Shown here: one piece after another, positions 1 through 8,493 of the stretch
How the letters are laid out: each line of letters starts with the position of its first letter
Position numbering within the stretch: position 1 is the first letter of the stretch
From: Streptomyces globosus
GTDB lineage: Bacteria; Actinomycetota; Actinomycetes; Streptomycetales; Streptomycetaceae
DNA length: 64,000 nucleotides
Direction: 5' to 3'
NCBI RefSeq assembly: GCF_003325375.1
Contig: NZ_CP030862.1
Span: 2,111,501 to 2,175,500 of the forward strand
Program-made: the position numbers and the translations under genes
The notes under the pieces: model-generated
Database searches by the model: none
What the model was told of the DNA's origin: nothing
The model's input: only the letters and a program-made list of their open reading frames with translations

Positions 1-1
1 G

Positions 2-295
2 GAGCGGTATGCCCCGCAGTGGTCCTGGCGGGTGCCGCCGGGCGGCCTCTCGCTCTGGATCGACCTGGGCGAACCGGTCGCGTCCGCACTGGCCGAGCGG
101 GCCGCCGGGGCGGGGGTGTACGTCAGCCGCGGCGCCCGATTCGGCGTCGACCCGGGCACCTTCGCACACCGGGTCCGGATCCCGTACACGCTGCCCGAGG
201 ACCGGCTGGAGGACGGGGTGCGCCGCCTCGCGGCGGCGTTCCACGACGGCATCCCGCTCACCCCGTCGGTCGAGCGGCCCCACTGGGTGGCCTGA
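2..295 (+). CDS. MocR/PdxR-type regulator, C-terminal end (5' truncated by window)
   Basis: This is the last ~97 residues of a protein whose start lies before the window. The frame is open from base 2 to TGA at 293-295. The sequence fits the small-domain end of a fold-type I aminotransferase as found at the C terminus of MocR-type GntR regulators: a PPGGLSLWIDLGEP segment, then GVYVSRGARF and RVRIPYTLPEDRLEDGVRRL. In that family an N-terminal winged helix binds DNA and the PLP-binding aminotransferase domain senses a ligand. The DNA-binding half and the PLP lysine are outside the window, so the regulatory role is inferred from family likeness; a plain aminotransferase is the alternative. Confidence 0.75.
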   Translation, partial: ERYAPQWSWRVPPGGLSLWIDLGEPVASALAERAAGAGVYVSRGARFGVDPGTFAHRVRIPYTLPEDRLEDGVRRLAAAFHDGIPLTPSVERPHWVA

Positions 296-446
296 CCGGG
301 GAGAGGGGCGCGGGGCGCGGGGCACGGGGCACGGCCCGGCGTCAAGACCCGCGATCCCGCGGCATGACGCCGCCCCCGCCGGCCGGGTCCCCTGGAGGCA
401 CGGCCCCCGCCCGCGGGGCCGACACCCCGCCACCCGAGGAGCCCCC

Positions 447-581
447 ATGCCCCGCCCGAGCCTCCGCACCGCCCTTGCGGCCGCCGCGACCGTCCTGGGC
501 GCCGCCGCTGCCGCGCTGTCCTCCGGCGTCTTCGCCGGCCCGGCGGCCCACGTCGGAAGCCTCCTGGCCGCCGCTGTCTGA
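447..581 (+). CDS. possible small secreted/membrane peptide (44 aa)
   Basis: A short reading frame starts at ATG 447 and is preceded by GAGGAG at 436-441. It encodes 44 residues with two Arg near the N terminus followed by an Ala-rich hydrophobic stretch, so it looks like a signal peptide or a single membrane span with almost nothing after it. It may be the stump of a secreted-protein gene whose remainder has been lost, because a truncated aldo/keto reductase follows directly. The rest of 296-607 holds nothing recognisable. Confidence 0.25.
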   Translation: MPRPSLRTALAAAATVLGAAAAALSSGVFAGPAAHVGSLLAAAV

Positions 582-607
582 GTGGTCGAATCCGTAGAAT
601 CCAGAAC

Positions 608-946
608 ATGTACGGCATCGGCGCATCACCCGAGCAGAAGGAGTTCCTGGACCTCTGCGGCGAGCAGGGCATCGCCTTCGTGCCGTTCTACTCGATCGCC
701 GGCGCCGGACGCACCGCCGGTGCGACCGCCGGCCACTGCCCGGAGGTGCACGCCGCCGCCCGCACCCACGGCGTGAGCGCGGCCCAGATCCGGCTGGCGT
801 GGACACTCCACCAGGGCCCCCACGTCCTGGCCATCCCCGGCACCGGCGACCCCGGCCACCTCACCCAGAACGTCGCCGCCGGCTCCCTGCGCCTGCCGGC
901 GGAAGAACTCACCGCCCTGGAGCCGGCCGCTAAGGCGTCCGGATGA
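608..946 (+). pseudogene. aldo/keto reductase, C-terminal remnant
   Basis: The 112-residue frame matches only the C-terminal third of an aldo/keto reductase. It has the LDLCGEQGIAFVPFYSIAG strand, the helix around SAAQIRLAWTLHQGP and the nucleotide-binding signature IPGTGDPGHLTQNVAAG. Family members are usually about 280-330 residues with a TIM barrel and a catalytic Asp-Tyr-Lys-His set. All of these catalytic residues lie in the missing N-terminal part, so the product cannot be an active reductase. No convincing ribosome site precedes the ATG. The end overlaps the 3' end of the convergent response regulator by 17 bases. Confidence 0.7.
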
Positions 947-1559
947 GGCGGCGGGCCGCGGCCGCCGCCACCGCCGCCGTACGGGAGTCCACGCCGAGCT
1001 TGGCGTACACGTGCACCAGGTGCGACTTGACCGTGGCCTGGCTCAGGAACAGCCGCTTGGAGATCTGCTGGTTGGACAGCCCGTCGGCGACCAGCTGCAG
1101 CACCTCCAGCTCCCGCTTCGTCAGCGCCTCCGTGGGCGTCCGCATCCGGTCCATCAGCCGCAGCGCCACCGCCGGCGCCAGCGCCGACTGGCCTGCCGCG
1201 GCCGTGCGCACCGCCGCCGCGAGCTCCTCGGGCGGGGCGTCCTTCAGCAGGTAGCCGGAGGCGCCCGCCTCGACCGCCGCGAGGATGTCCGCGTCCGTGT
1301 CGTACGTGGTCAGCACCAGCACCCGGGGTGCGCCCGCCCGGGCCGTGATCGCGGCCGTGGCCGCCGAGCCGTGCATGCCCGCGCCGAACTGGAGGTCCAT
1401 CAGGACGACGTCCACCGGCTCCGAGGCCGCCAGCTCCACGGCCCGCTCGGCCGTCGCCGCCTCCGCGACCACCGTGAAGTCGGGTTCGGTGTCCAGCACC
1501 GCGCGCAGCCCGGCCCGCACCACCGGGTGGTCGTCGGCCAGCAGCAGCCGGATCGTCAT
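930..1559 (-). CDS. NarL/FixJ-family response regulator
   Basis: This 209-residue cytoplasmic response regulator pairs with the adjacent kinase. Residues 1-120 form a receiver domain: the acidic pair is in LLLADDHP, the phospho-acceptor Asp is in DVVLMDLQFG, and the Lys is in GYLLKDAPPEEL. Residues ~145-205 form a LuxR-type helix-turn-helix with LTKRELEVLQLVADGLSNQQ and ATVKSHLVHVYAKLGV. Its ATG overlaps the kinase stop (ATGA at 1556-1559), so the two are translationally coupled. The likely target is the divergently encoded ABC exporter beyond the kinase, since kinase-regulator-ABC clusters of this layout often control drug or peptide resistance. The target is an inference. Confidence 0.93.
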   Translation of the reverse strand: MTIRLLLADDHPVVRAGLRAVLDTEPDFTVVAEAATAERAVELAASEPVDVVLMDLQFGAGMHGSAATAAITARAGAPRVLVLTTYDTDADILAAVEAGASGYLLKDAPPEELAAAVRTAAAGQSALAPAVALRLMDRMRTPTEALTKRELEVLQLVADGLSNQQISKRLFLSQATVKSHLVHVYAKLGVDSRTAAVAAAAARRLIRTP

Positions 1560-2836
1560 CGGGGGACCTCCCTGTCCGTGGGGCCGGTGGCTGCGCCCCC
1601 GGCCGGCGGCTCCGCCTCCGCGGGCAGCGGCAGCGTGACGGCGACGGCAGTGCCCTGCCCGGGTGCCGACTCCACGGTGAACAGCCCGCCGAGCGACTCG
1701 GCGCGCGCCCGCATGGCGGGCAGCCCGAAGCCGCCGTCGCCGCGCGGGGCGCCCGCCGGGTCGAAGCCGGACCCGTCGTCGACGACGTCGAGCGTCACCG
1801 AGGCGTCCATGAAGGTCAGCGTGATCTCGGCGTGCCCGGCCCCGGCGTGGCGGACCACGTTCGCCAGCGCAGACTGCGCGATCCGCAGCAGCGCGACCTC
1901 GTACGGGGTGGGCAGCGCCCGCGGGGTGCCGCTGAGCGAGAAGCGGGCCTGCGGGGCCGCGGCGCACAGCCGCTCCAGCGCGGCGGCCAGCGAGCCGCGC
2001 TCCAGGTCCGGCGGGGTCAGCGCCCGTACGAACCGGCGGGCCTCGGCGAGGTTCTCCTGGGCGGCGGCCCGGGCCCGGCCGATGTGCTCCAGGGCGGGCG
2101 CCAGCGCGGGGTCGCCGCCGGGCAGCGCCCGCTCCGCGGCGCGCAGCAGGAGCTGGATGGAGGACAGGCCCTGGGCGAGGGTGTCGTGGATCTCCCGGGC
2201 GAGCCGCTCCCGCTCGGCGGTGGTGCCCGCGGCCCGTTCGGCCGCCGCGAGCTCGGCCCGGGTCGCGATGAGCTCCTCGATCAGCCGGCGGCGGTGTTCG
2301 CTCTCCCGGTAGAGGGCCTGGTAGCCCAGGACGGTCGCGACCGCCACGGCGGCGCCGAGCAGCGGCCCGAGGAAGGCGCCGGGCCGGAGGGTGCCGCTGT
2401 GCGCGGCGAACGAGCCGATGGCCGCGCAGGCCGTCAGCGCGACCGCCGCGACGGCCCAGCGCAGCCGCAGCAGGTGCAGTTCGAGGAAGTACAGGGGGAA
2501 CGCGATCCACAGCGCGTCGGGGGAGAGCACCAGCAGCAGCGCCCACACCGCGCCCAGCGCACCGAGCCAGACGGCCCCGGCGCGCGCCGACGCGTGGACG
2601 GCCGGGGCCCGGACCCCGGCGCCGTAGACGGCGGCGAGGAGGGCGCAGGCGGCGGCCGTCCAGGCGGCGTGGGGTGCGGCTTCGGCGAAGGCGCGTCCCG
2701 CGGCGAGGACGAGCAGCCCGGCCAGCAGCCCGTGCAGGCACAGCCGGAGCAGGCGGGCGACGGGTGTCAGCGGGCGCCCGGCGAGGGGCGCCGGGGGAGC
2801 GGGGGCCGGGGGCGTGGCGGGGTGTGGAGCAGGCAT
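1556..2836 (-). CDS. NarL-type sensor histidine kinase
   Basis: A 426-residue membrane kinase. After a Pro-rich N terminus come about six hydrophobic segments (residues ~25-180), then a HisKA_3 dimerisation helix with the phospho-accepting His in RLAREIHDTLAQGLSSIQ. A HATPase domain follows with an N-box near ALANVVRHAGAGHAEI and G-boxes in DDGSGFDP and GDGGFGLPAMRARAESLGG. The ATG at 2836 (MPAPHPATPP) is preferred; a TTG at 2878 would add 14 residues. It is divergent from the ABC permease gene at 2971, and the roughly 130 bases between must hold promoters for both directions. The signal sensed is unknown. Confidence 0.9.
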   Translation of the reverse strand: MPAPHPATPPAPAPPAPLAGRPLTPVARLLRLCLHGLLAGLLVLAAGRAFAEAAPHAAWTAAACALLAAVYGAGVRAPAVHASARAGAVWLGALGAVWALLLVLSPDALWIAFPLYFLELHLLRLRWAVAAVALTACAAIGSFAAHSGTLRPGAFLGPLLGAAVAVATVLGYQALYRESEHRRRLIEELIATRAELAAAERAAGTTAERERLAREIHDTLAQGLSSIQLLLRAAERALPGGDPALAPALEHIGRARAAAQENLAEARRFVRALTPPDLERGSLAAALERLCAAAPQARFSLSGTPRALPTPYEVALLRIAQSALANVVRHAGAGHAEITLTFMDASVTLDVVDDGSGFDPAGAPRGDGGFGLPAMRARAESLGGLFTVESAPGQGTAVAVTLPLPAEAEPPAGGAATGPTDREVPR

Positions 2837-2970
2837 GGCCCGTCCAGCGTATGCGCGTCCGCCCCCGGGTCCCTTCAATCAAAAGTTTGATGTCGGGGTG
2901 CGACCTTCGATACGGGGAACGCTCCCCGGGCACGATGCCCCGGCGGGGCCTGGGCGGCCAGGGTGGGGGC

Positions 2971-4098
2971 ATGTTCGTCGCTTGGAGAGATCTGCGGTTC
3001 GCAAAGGGCCGCTTCGCGCTCATGGGGTCGGTCGTCGTGCTGGTCACGCTGCTGGTCGGCCTGCTGTCGGGGCTGACGGCCGGCCTGGCCCGGGAGAACG
3101 TCTCGGCGATCACCGGGCTGCCCGCCTCACATGTGGCCTTCGCCGCCCCACCGGGGCAGCAGGAGGTGTCGTTCACCCGCTCCCGGGTCACCGAGGAGGC
3201 CTGGCGGGCGTGGCGGGACACGCCCGGGGTGCGGTCCGCCGACCCGCTCGGCATCCGCACCACCGACGCCGCGGCGGGGGAGCGCACCGCGGCGGTGTCC
3301 GTGTTCGGCGTGGAGCCGGGCGGCCCGCTCGCCCCTGCCGCCGGCGGCGGCCCCGGTCCGGGCCGGGTGGTCCTGACCGAGCAGGCGGCAGAGGAGCTCG
3401 GCGGGCTCACCGCCGGCTCCCGGCTGGCCGTCGGCCCGCTGGAGCTGACCGTCGCCGCCGTCGCCGGCACCGCCGCGTACAGCCACACGCCCGTCGTGTG
3501 GGCGGACCTGGACGACTGGCAGCGCCTCGGCACCCCGGGCGCCGCCCCCGGCACGGCTCCCGCCACGGCCCCCGGCGGGGGATCCGGCAGGGCCGCCACC
3601 GTCATCGCGGTCGACGCCTCCGCCGGCGCCGGGCTCGCCGCGGCCGACCGGGCCGCCGGGACCACCGCGCGGACCGTCGAGGACGCCCTCGGCGCCATCG
3701 GCTCCTACCGGTCCGAGAACGGCTCGCTCCAGCTGATGCGCGGCTTCCTCTTCGCCATCTCCGCCCTCGTCACCGGGGCCTTCTTCACCGTGTGGACCAT
3801 CCAGCGCAGCGGCGACGTCGCCGTCCTGAAGGCGCTCGGCGCCTCCACCCCCTACCTGCTGCGCGACGCCCTCGGCCAGGCCGTGGTGATGCTCGCGCTC
3901 GGCACCGGCCTCGGCACCGCCCTGGCCGCCGGCCTCGGCGCGCTGATCAGCGGCGGCGACGTCCCGTTCGTCCTCGACGCCGGCACCGTGCTGTTCCCGG
4001 CCGCCGTCATGATCGTGCTCGGTGCGCTCGGCGCCGCGCTGTCCATCCGGCGGATCACCGCCGTCGACCCCCTGACCGCCCTCGGGAGCGCCCGATGA
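2971..4098 (+). CDS. FtsX/MacB-type ABC transporter permease
   Basis: A 375-residue permease of the FtsX-like (MacB/LolC type) class. An N-terminal membrane segment (GSVVVLVTLLVGLLSGLTAG, residues ~19-38) is followed by an extracytoplasmic region of about 210 residues and then three C-terminal membrane segments (from LMRGFLFAISALVTGAFFTV onward) ending in the SIRRITAVDPLTAL tail typical of FtsX-type permeases. It forms an exporter or mechanotransmission complex with the ATPase encoded next; their ends overlap in ATGA. The ATG at 2971 follows GTGGGGGC. The divergent two-component system is the likely regulator. The substrate cannot be read from the sequence. Confidence 0.88.
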   Translation: MFVAWRDLRFAKGRFALMGSVVVLVTLLVGLLSGLTAGLARENVSAITGLPASHVAFAAPPGQQEVSFTRSRVTEEAWRAWRDTPGVRSADPLGIRTTDAAAGERTAAVSVFGVEPGGPLAPAAGGGPGPGRVVLTEQAAEELGGLTAGSRLAVGPLELTVAAVAGTAAYSHTPVVWADLDDWQRLGTPGAAPGTAPATAPGGGSGRAATVIAVDASAGAGLAAADRAAGTTARTVEDALGAIGSYRSENGSLQLMRGFLFAISALVTGAFFTVWTIQRSGDVAVLKALGASTPYLLRDALGQAVVMLALGTGLGTALAAGLGALISGGDVPFVLDAGTVLFPAAVMIVLGALGAALSIRRITAVDPLTALGSAR

Positions 4099-4778
4099 CC
4101 CTGCTGGTGCACGACGCCACCCTCACCTACCCGGACGGCGAGGGCAGGCTCACCGCCCTCGACGCCGTCGCCCTGGAGGTCCCCGCGGGCACCCTCACCG
4201 CCGTCGTCGGGCCCTCCGGCTCCGGGAAGTCCAGCCTGCTGGCGGTCGCCGCCACCCTCGTGACCCCGGACTCCGGGCGGGTCGTGGTGGCCGGGCGGGA
4301 CACCTCGCGGCTCACCCCGGCCGAGAAGGCGGCGCTGCGCCGCGAGGAGATCGGCATCGTCTTCCAGCAGCCCAACCTGCTGCCGTCGCTGACCGCCGCC
4401 GAGCAGCTGCTGGCGATGGCGCACCTCTCCGGGCGCCCGCCGCGGGCGCTGCGCCGCCGGGCCCTGGAGCTGCTGGACGCGGTCGGGCTCGCCGACAAGG
4501 CCGGCAGGCGCCCCCACCAGCTCTCCGGCGGGCAGCGCCAGCGCGTGAACATCGCCCGCGCGCTGATGAACGAGCCCTCGGTGCTCCTGGTCGACGAGCC
4601 CACCAGCGCCCTCGACCACGAGCGCGGCGCGGCCGTGCTCGACCTGCTCGCCGCCCTCACCCGGGAGCGGTCCACGGCCACGGTGCTGGTCACGCACGAC
4701 CGCACCCACCTGGAGCGGGCGGACCGCACGGCGGTGATGGCGGACGGCAGGCTGACGGAGCCGCTGCCGGCCGCGTGA
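4095..4778 (+). CDS. ABC transporter ATP-binding protein (MacB/LolD type)
   Basis: A 227-residue nucleotide-binding subunit for the preceding permease. Walker A is VGPSGSGKSS, the Q-loop is VFQQPNLLPS, the signature is QLSGGQRQRV, Walker B is VLLVDEPTSALD and the switch His is in LVTHDRTHLERAD. Length and motifs match the LolD/MacB/DevA group that works with FtsX-type permeases. The start overlaps the permease stop by four bases, so the two are translationally coupled. A strong hairpin lies 15 bases after the stop. Confidence 0.93.
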   Translation: MTLLVHDATLTYPDGEGRLTALDAVALEVPAGTLTAVVGPSGSGKSSLLAVAATLVTPDSGRVVVAGRDTSRLTPAEKAALRREEIGIVFQQPNLLPSLTAAEQLLAMAHLSGRPPRALRRRALELLDAVGLADKAGRRPHQLSGGQRQRVNIARALMNEPSVLLVDEPTSALDHERGAAVLDLLAALTRERSTATVLVTHDRTHLERADRTAVMADGRLTEPLPAA

Positions 4779-4792
4779 CCCGACCCCGGTGC

Positions 4793-4822
4793 AGGCCCGT
4801 GCGGGAGCCCCCGCACGGGCCT
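4793..4822. terminator. bidirectional intrinsic terminator
   Basis: A perfect 13-bp inverted repeat (AGGCCCGTGCGGG at 4793-4805, its complement at 4810-4822) with a 4-base loop sits between the convergent ABC ATPase and the IclR-type regulator. There is no clear T-run, as is common for Streptomyces terminators. Confidence 0.8.
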
Positions 4823-4829
4823 CGGCGCG

Positions 4830-5633
4830 CTACGCGGGGCTCTGGCTCTGCAGGGCCACGGACAGCTCGGCCGCCACGTTCTGCAGGATCGGCACGATGG
4901 ACGGGGTCAGGTCCTCGGTGACCCGGCCCGCCGGACCCGAGATGGAGATCGCGGCGGCGGTCGGCGAGTCCGGCACCGACACGGCCAGGCAGCGGACCCC
5001 TATCTCCTGCTCGTTGTCGTCGACCGCGTAGCCCAGCTTGCGCACCTGCTCCAGGGCCTCCAGGAAGCCCTCGGGCGTGGTGATCGTCTTCTCGGTGGCC
5101 GCGGGCATCCCGGTCCGGGCGAGCAGGGCGCGGACCTCGTCCGCCGGGGTGTGGGCCAGGAGGGCCTTGCCGACGCCCGTGGAGTGCGGCAGCACGCGCC
5201 GGCCCACCTCGGTGAACATGCGCATGGAGTGCTTGGACGGCACCTGCGCCACGTACACGATCTCGTCGCCGTCGAGCAGCGCCATGTTGGCGGTCTCGCC
5301 GGTCTCCTCGACCAGCCGGGCCAGGTACGGGCGGGCCCAGGTGCCCAGCAGGCGCGACGCGGACTCGCCGAGGCGGATCAGTCGGGGGCCGAGGGAGTAC
5401 CGTCGGTTGGGCTGCTGGCGTACGTAGCCGCAGGCGACGAGGGTGCGCATCAGGCGGTGGATCGTCGGCAGCGGCAGACCGCTGGCGGTGGAGAGCTCGC
5501 TCAGGCCGACCTCGCCGCCGGCGTCGGCCATGCGCTCGAGCAGGTCGAAGGCGCGCTCAAGGGACTGGACGCCACCGCTGCCGGCGGTGGGCTTGGCGGA
5601 AGCGTCGGTGGTGCTGGCGCTGGACGTCGGCAC
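4830..5633 (-). CDS. allR: IclR-family repressor of allantoin catabolism (AllR-like)
   Basis: A 267-residue IclR-family regulator. After a ~20-residue Ser/Thr-rich lead, residues ~22-85 form the winged helix (SLERAFDLLERMADAGGEVG, LPLPTIHRLMRTLVACGYV), and residues ~100-262 form the ligand-binding domain with IVYVAQVPSKHSMRM and DDNEQEIGVRCLAVSVPD. It starts at GTG 5633 with AAAGGA eight bases before. It is divergent from allantoinase and allantoicase, the arrangement known for AllR in Streptomyces coelicolor, where it represses the allantoin pathway and responds to pathway intermediates. The intergenic region holds two related TTCCA-like inverted repeats that are good candidate operators. 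The symbol rests on context plus family. Confidence 0.88.
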   Translation of the reverse strand: MPTSSASTTDASAKPTAGSGGVQSLERAFDLLERMADAGGEVGLSELSTASGLPLPTIHRLMRTLVACGYVRQQPNRRYSLGPRLIRLGESASRLLGTWARPYLARLVEETGETANMALLDGDEIVYVAQVPSKHSMRMFTEVGRRVLPHSTGVGKALLAHTPADEVRALLARTGMPAATEKTITTPEGFLEALEQVRKLGYAVDDNEQEIGVRCLAVSVPDSPTAAAISISGPAGRVTEDLTPSIVPILQNVAAELSVALQSQSPA

Positions 5634-5818
5634 GGCGCGGTCCTTTCGGTGCTGGCAGGCAAGGAAGCAGCCTACCGGTCGGTCGGCGCCGGCCCCAGTT
5701 CCGGGTGGGCGCCGTCCTCGCCGGTCAGAGCGGGTTTGTCCGAGTGGCGGAGGTGGTCGGGAAGCTACCCGTCCGCCTCCCGGCGGCGATAGCTACATTC
5801 TGGATAGCGAAAACATCA

Positions 5819-5833
5819 TTCCATCCTGTGGAA
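5819..5833. promoter_or_regulatory. candidate AllR operator 1
   Basis: TTCCA-N5-TGGAA, a perfect 5-bp inverted repeat with a 5-base spacer, lies in the 330-bp divergent region between the regulator and allantoinase. It shares 12 of 15 bases with the element at 5929-5943. IclR-family sites are commonly TGGAA/TTCCA palindromes, which supports the reading. The rest of 5634-5963 shows a direct repeat GATAGC (5788 and 5803) but no confident -35/-10 pair. Confidence 0.55.
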
Positions 5834-5928
5834 ACCTCCAATTGCACCATCGGCGTGTCGGTGCAGTGCCACGGCGCTCTTGACTGGGCCCCGGATCGGC
5901 GTGAAGACTCCGTCAACAGAACGTTGAA

Positions 5929-5943
5929 TTTCACTCTGTGGAA
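5929..5943. promoter_or_regulatory. candidate AllR operator 2
   Basis: TTTCA-N5-TGGAA has the same spacing as the element at 5819-5833 and ends 20 bases before the allantoinase start and just before its GGGGAGG ribosome site. A bound repressor here would block transcription or initiation of the catabolic operon. Confidence 0.5.
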
Positions 5944-5963
5944 GTAGATGGGGAGGTTCCGGC

Positions 5964-7304
5964 GTGTCCGACGACGTGGAACTGGTACTGCGCTCGACCC
6001 GCGTCATCACGCCCGAGGGGACGCGCGCCGCCTCGGTGGCCGTCGCCGCCGGGAAGATCGCCGCCGTGCTGCCCCACGAGGCGCCCGTGCCCGCCGGCGC
6101 CCGCCTGGAGGACTTCGGGGACGACGTCCTCCTCCCCGGCCTGGTGGACACCCACGTCCACGTCAACGACCCCGGCCGCACCGAGTGGGAGGGCTTCTGG
6201 ACGGCCACCCGCGCCGCCGCGGCCGGGGGCATCACGACGATCCTCGACATGCCGCTGAACTCCCTCCCCCCGACCACCACCACCGCGAACCTCGCCGTCA
6301 AGCAGGAGGCGGCCCGCACCAAGGCGCACGTCGACGTCGGCTTCTGGGGCGGCGCCCTGCCCGACAACACCAAGGACCTCCGCCCCCTGCACGACGCCGG
6401 CGTCTTCGGCTTCAAGTGCTTCCTGTCGCCCTCCGGCGTCGACGAGTTCCCGCAGCTCGACCAGGAGCAGCTCGCCGCGGCCCTCGCCGAGATCAGCGGC
6501 TTCGGCGGCCTGATGATCGTGCACGCCGAGGACCCGCACCACCTGGACTCCGCGCCCGTCGTCCCCGGCCCCAGGTATGCCGACTTCCTTGCCTCCCGGC
6601 CGCGCGCCGCCGAGAACACCGCGATCGAGAACCTGATCGCCCAGGCCCGCCGCCTCGACGCCCGCGTCCACGTCCTGCACCTCTCCTCCAGTGACGCGCT
6701 CCCCGTGATCGCGGCCGCCCGCGCCGAGGGCGTGCGCATCACCGTCGAGTCCTGCCCGCACTACCTCACCCTGACGGCCGAGGAGGTCCCGGACGGCGCC
6801 AGCGAGTTCAAGTGCTGCCCGCCCATCCGCGAGGCCGCCAACCAGGACCTGCTGTGGGAGGCGCTCGCCGACGGCACCATCGACTGCATCGTCTCGGACC
6901 ACTCGCCGTCCACCGCCGACCTCAAGACGGCCGACTTCTCCACCGCCTGGGGCGGCATCTCCTCCCTCCAGCTCGGCCTTCCGGCCATCTGGACCGAGGC
7001 CCGCCGCCGCGGCCGCACCCTGGAGGACGTCGCCCGCTGGATGTCCACCGCCCCCGCCCGCCTCGCGGGCCTCGGCCGCAAGGGCGCCATCGAGGCCGGC
7101 CGCGACGCCGACTTCGCCGTCCTGGCCCCCGACGAGACCTTCACCGTGGACCCGGCCGAGCTCCACCACCGCAACCAGGTCACGGCGTACGCGGGCAGGA
7201 CCCTGTACGGCGTCGTGCGGTCCACCTGGCTGCGCGGTGTGCGGATCGCCGACCACGGCACCCCCACCGAGCCCACCGGCCGACTCCTCGAAAGGCAGAA
7301 CTGA
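5964..7304 (+). CDS. allB: allantoinase
   Basis: A 446-residue cyclic amidohydrolase that opens the hydantoin ring of allantoin to give allantoate. Metal-site features are visible in order: [18 protein letters not shown] (HxH), the Lys of [14 protein letters not shown] expected to be carboxylated, later His residues in [11 protein letters not shown] and [14 protein letters not shown], and the Asp of [13 protein letters not shown]. The DPGRTEWEG and LSPSG segments are typical of allantoinase rather than dihydroorotase. The start is GTG 5964 behind GGGGAGG. Allantoicase follows three bases after the stop, so the two form an operon facing the AllR-like gene. Confidence 0.95.
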   Translation: MSDDVELVLRSTRVITPEGTRAASVAVAAGKIAAVLPHEAPVPAGARLEDFGDDVLLPGLVDTHVHVNDPGRTEWEGFWTATRAAAAGGITTILDMPLNSLPPTTTTANLAVKQEAARTKAHVDVGFWGGALPDNTKDLRPLHDAGVFGFKCFLSPSGVDEFPQLDQEQLAAALAEISGFGGLMIVHAEDPHHLDSAPVVPGPRYADFLASRPRAAENTAIENLIAQARRLDARVHVLHLSSSDALPVIAAARAEGVRITVESCPHYLTLTAEEVPDGASEFKCCPPIREAANQDLLWEALADGTIDCIVSDHSPSTADLKTADFSTAWGGISSLQLGLPAIWTEARRRGRTLEDVARWMSTAPARLAGLGRKGAIEAGRDADFAVLAPDETFTVDPAELHHRNQVTAYAGRTLYGVVRSTWLRGVRIADHGTPTEPTGRLLERQN

Positions 7305-7306
7305 CA

Positions 7307-8425
7307 GTGGCGATCCCTTCCTTCACCGGCAACGCGAACCCGTACGGGGGAGGCGACCCGTACGCCGACTACCGCACGGCCGAGTTCCCGTTCACCCAGT
7401 ACGCGAACCTCGCCGACCGGCAGCTCGGCGCCGGTGTGATCGCCGCGAACGACGAGTTCTTCGCCCAGCGGGAGAACCTCCTCGTCCCCGAGCCCGCCGA
7501 GTTCGACCCCGAGCACTTCGGCCACAAGGGCAAGGTCATGGACGGCTGGGAGACCCGCCGCCGCCGCGGCGCCTCCGCCGAGCACCCCTGGCCCGCCGCC
7601 GACGACCACGACTGGGCGCTCGTACGCCTGGGCGCGCCCGGCGTCATCCGCGGCATCGTCGTCGACACCGCCCACTTCCGCGGCAACATGCCGCAGGCCG
7701 TCTCCGTCGAGGGCGCCAACTGGACGGGCGCCCAGGCCCCGACCCCGCAGGACCTCCTCGCCGACGGCGTGAAGTGGACCACCCTCGTGCCCCGCACCCC
7801 GGTCGGCGGGCACGCCGCCAACGGCTTCGCGGTCGACGCCGAGCAGCGCTTCACCCACCTGCGGGTCAACCAGCACCCGGACGGCGGCATCGCCCGCCTG
7901 CGCGTCCACGGCGAGGTGCTGCCCGACCCCGCGTGGCTGGCGGCCCTCGGCTCCTTCGACGTCGTCGCCCTGGAGAACGGCGGCGCCGTCCAGGACGCCT
8001 CCAACCGCTTCTACTCCCCGCCGACCAACACCATCAACCCGGGCCGCTCCCGCAAGATGGACGACGGCTGGGAGACCGCCCGCCGCCGCGACCAGGGCAA
8101 CGACTGGATCCGCTACCGGCTCGCCGCCGAGTCCGAGATCCGCGCCGTCGAGATCGACACCGCCTACCTCAAGGGCAACTCGGCCGGCTGGGCCTCGCTG
8201 TCCGTGCGCACCGGCGAGGACGGCGAGTGGACGGAGTTCCTGCCGCGCACCCGCCTGCAGCCCGACACGAACCACCGCTTCGTGCTGGACGCCCCGGCGG
8301 TCGGCACCCACGTCCGGATCGACATCTTCCCCGACGGCGGGTTCTCCCGCCTGCGCCTGTTCGGCTCCCTGACGGAGGCGGGCACGGCCGCCCTCACCGC
8401 CCGCCACCAGGAACTGGGCGGCTGA
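7307..8425 (+). CDS. alc: allantoicase
   Basis: A 372-residue allantoate amidinohydrolase that splits allantoate into ureidoglycolate and urea, the step after allantoinase. It shows the two tandem jelly-roll repeats of the family: each copy carries a DDGWET- or DGWETRRRR-like motif (KVMDGWETRRRRG early, KMDDGWETARRRD near residue 248) and an IDTAYLKGN or VDTAHFRGN strand. HVRIDIFPDGGFSRLRLFG closes the second repeat. The chosen start is GTG 7307 after AAAGG. The order allB-alc behind a divergent AllR-like gene supports purine-nitrogen salvage. A perfect hairpin at 8451-8476 ends the operon. Confidence 0.95.
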   Translation: MAIPSFTGNANPYGGGDPYADYRTAEFPFTQYANLADRQLGAGVIAANDEFFAQRENLLVPEPAEFDPEHFGHKGKVMDGWETRRRRGASAEHPWPAADDHDWALVRLGAPGVIRGIVVDTAHFRGNMPQAVSVEGANWTGAQAPTPQDLLADGVKWTTLVPRTPVGGHAANGFAVDAEQRFTHLRVNQHPDGGIARLRVHGEVLPDPAWLAALGSFDVVALENGGAVQDASNRFYSPPTNTINPGRSRKMDDGWETARRRDQGNDWIRYRLAAESEIRAVEIDTAYLKGNSAGWASLSVRTGEDGEWTEFLPRTRLQPDTNHRFVLDAPAVGTHVRIDIFPDGGFSRLRLFGSLTEAGTAALTARHQELGG

Positions 8426-8450
8426 CGGCCCGGCCCCCAGCCGCCCGGCC

Positions 8451-8476
8451 GCCGCGGGGGCCGACACCCCCGCGGC
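8451..8476. terminator. bidirectional intrinsic terminator
   Basis: A perfect 10-bp stem (GCCGCGGGGG at 8451-8460 and its complement at 8467-8476) with a 6-base loop lies between the convergent allantoicase and SDR genes. Confidence 0.75.
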
Positions 8477-8493
8477 GCGCGGGCCGCGCCGCA

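Noticed and set aside
930..3698. 922-residue minus-strand frame
   Set aside because: Only its last 209 codons are the response regulator. The upstream part runs through the kinase gene in another frame with Arg/Ala-rich shadow sequence.
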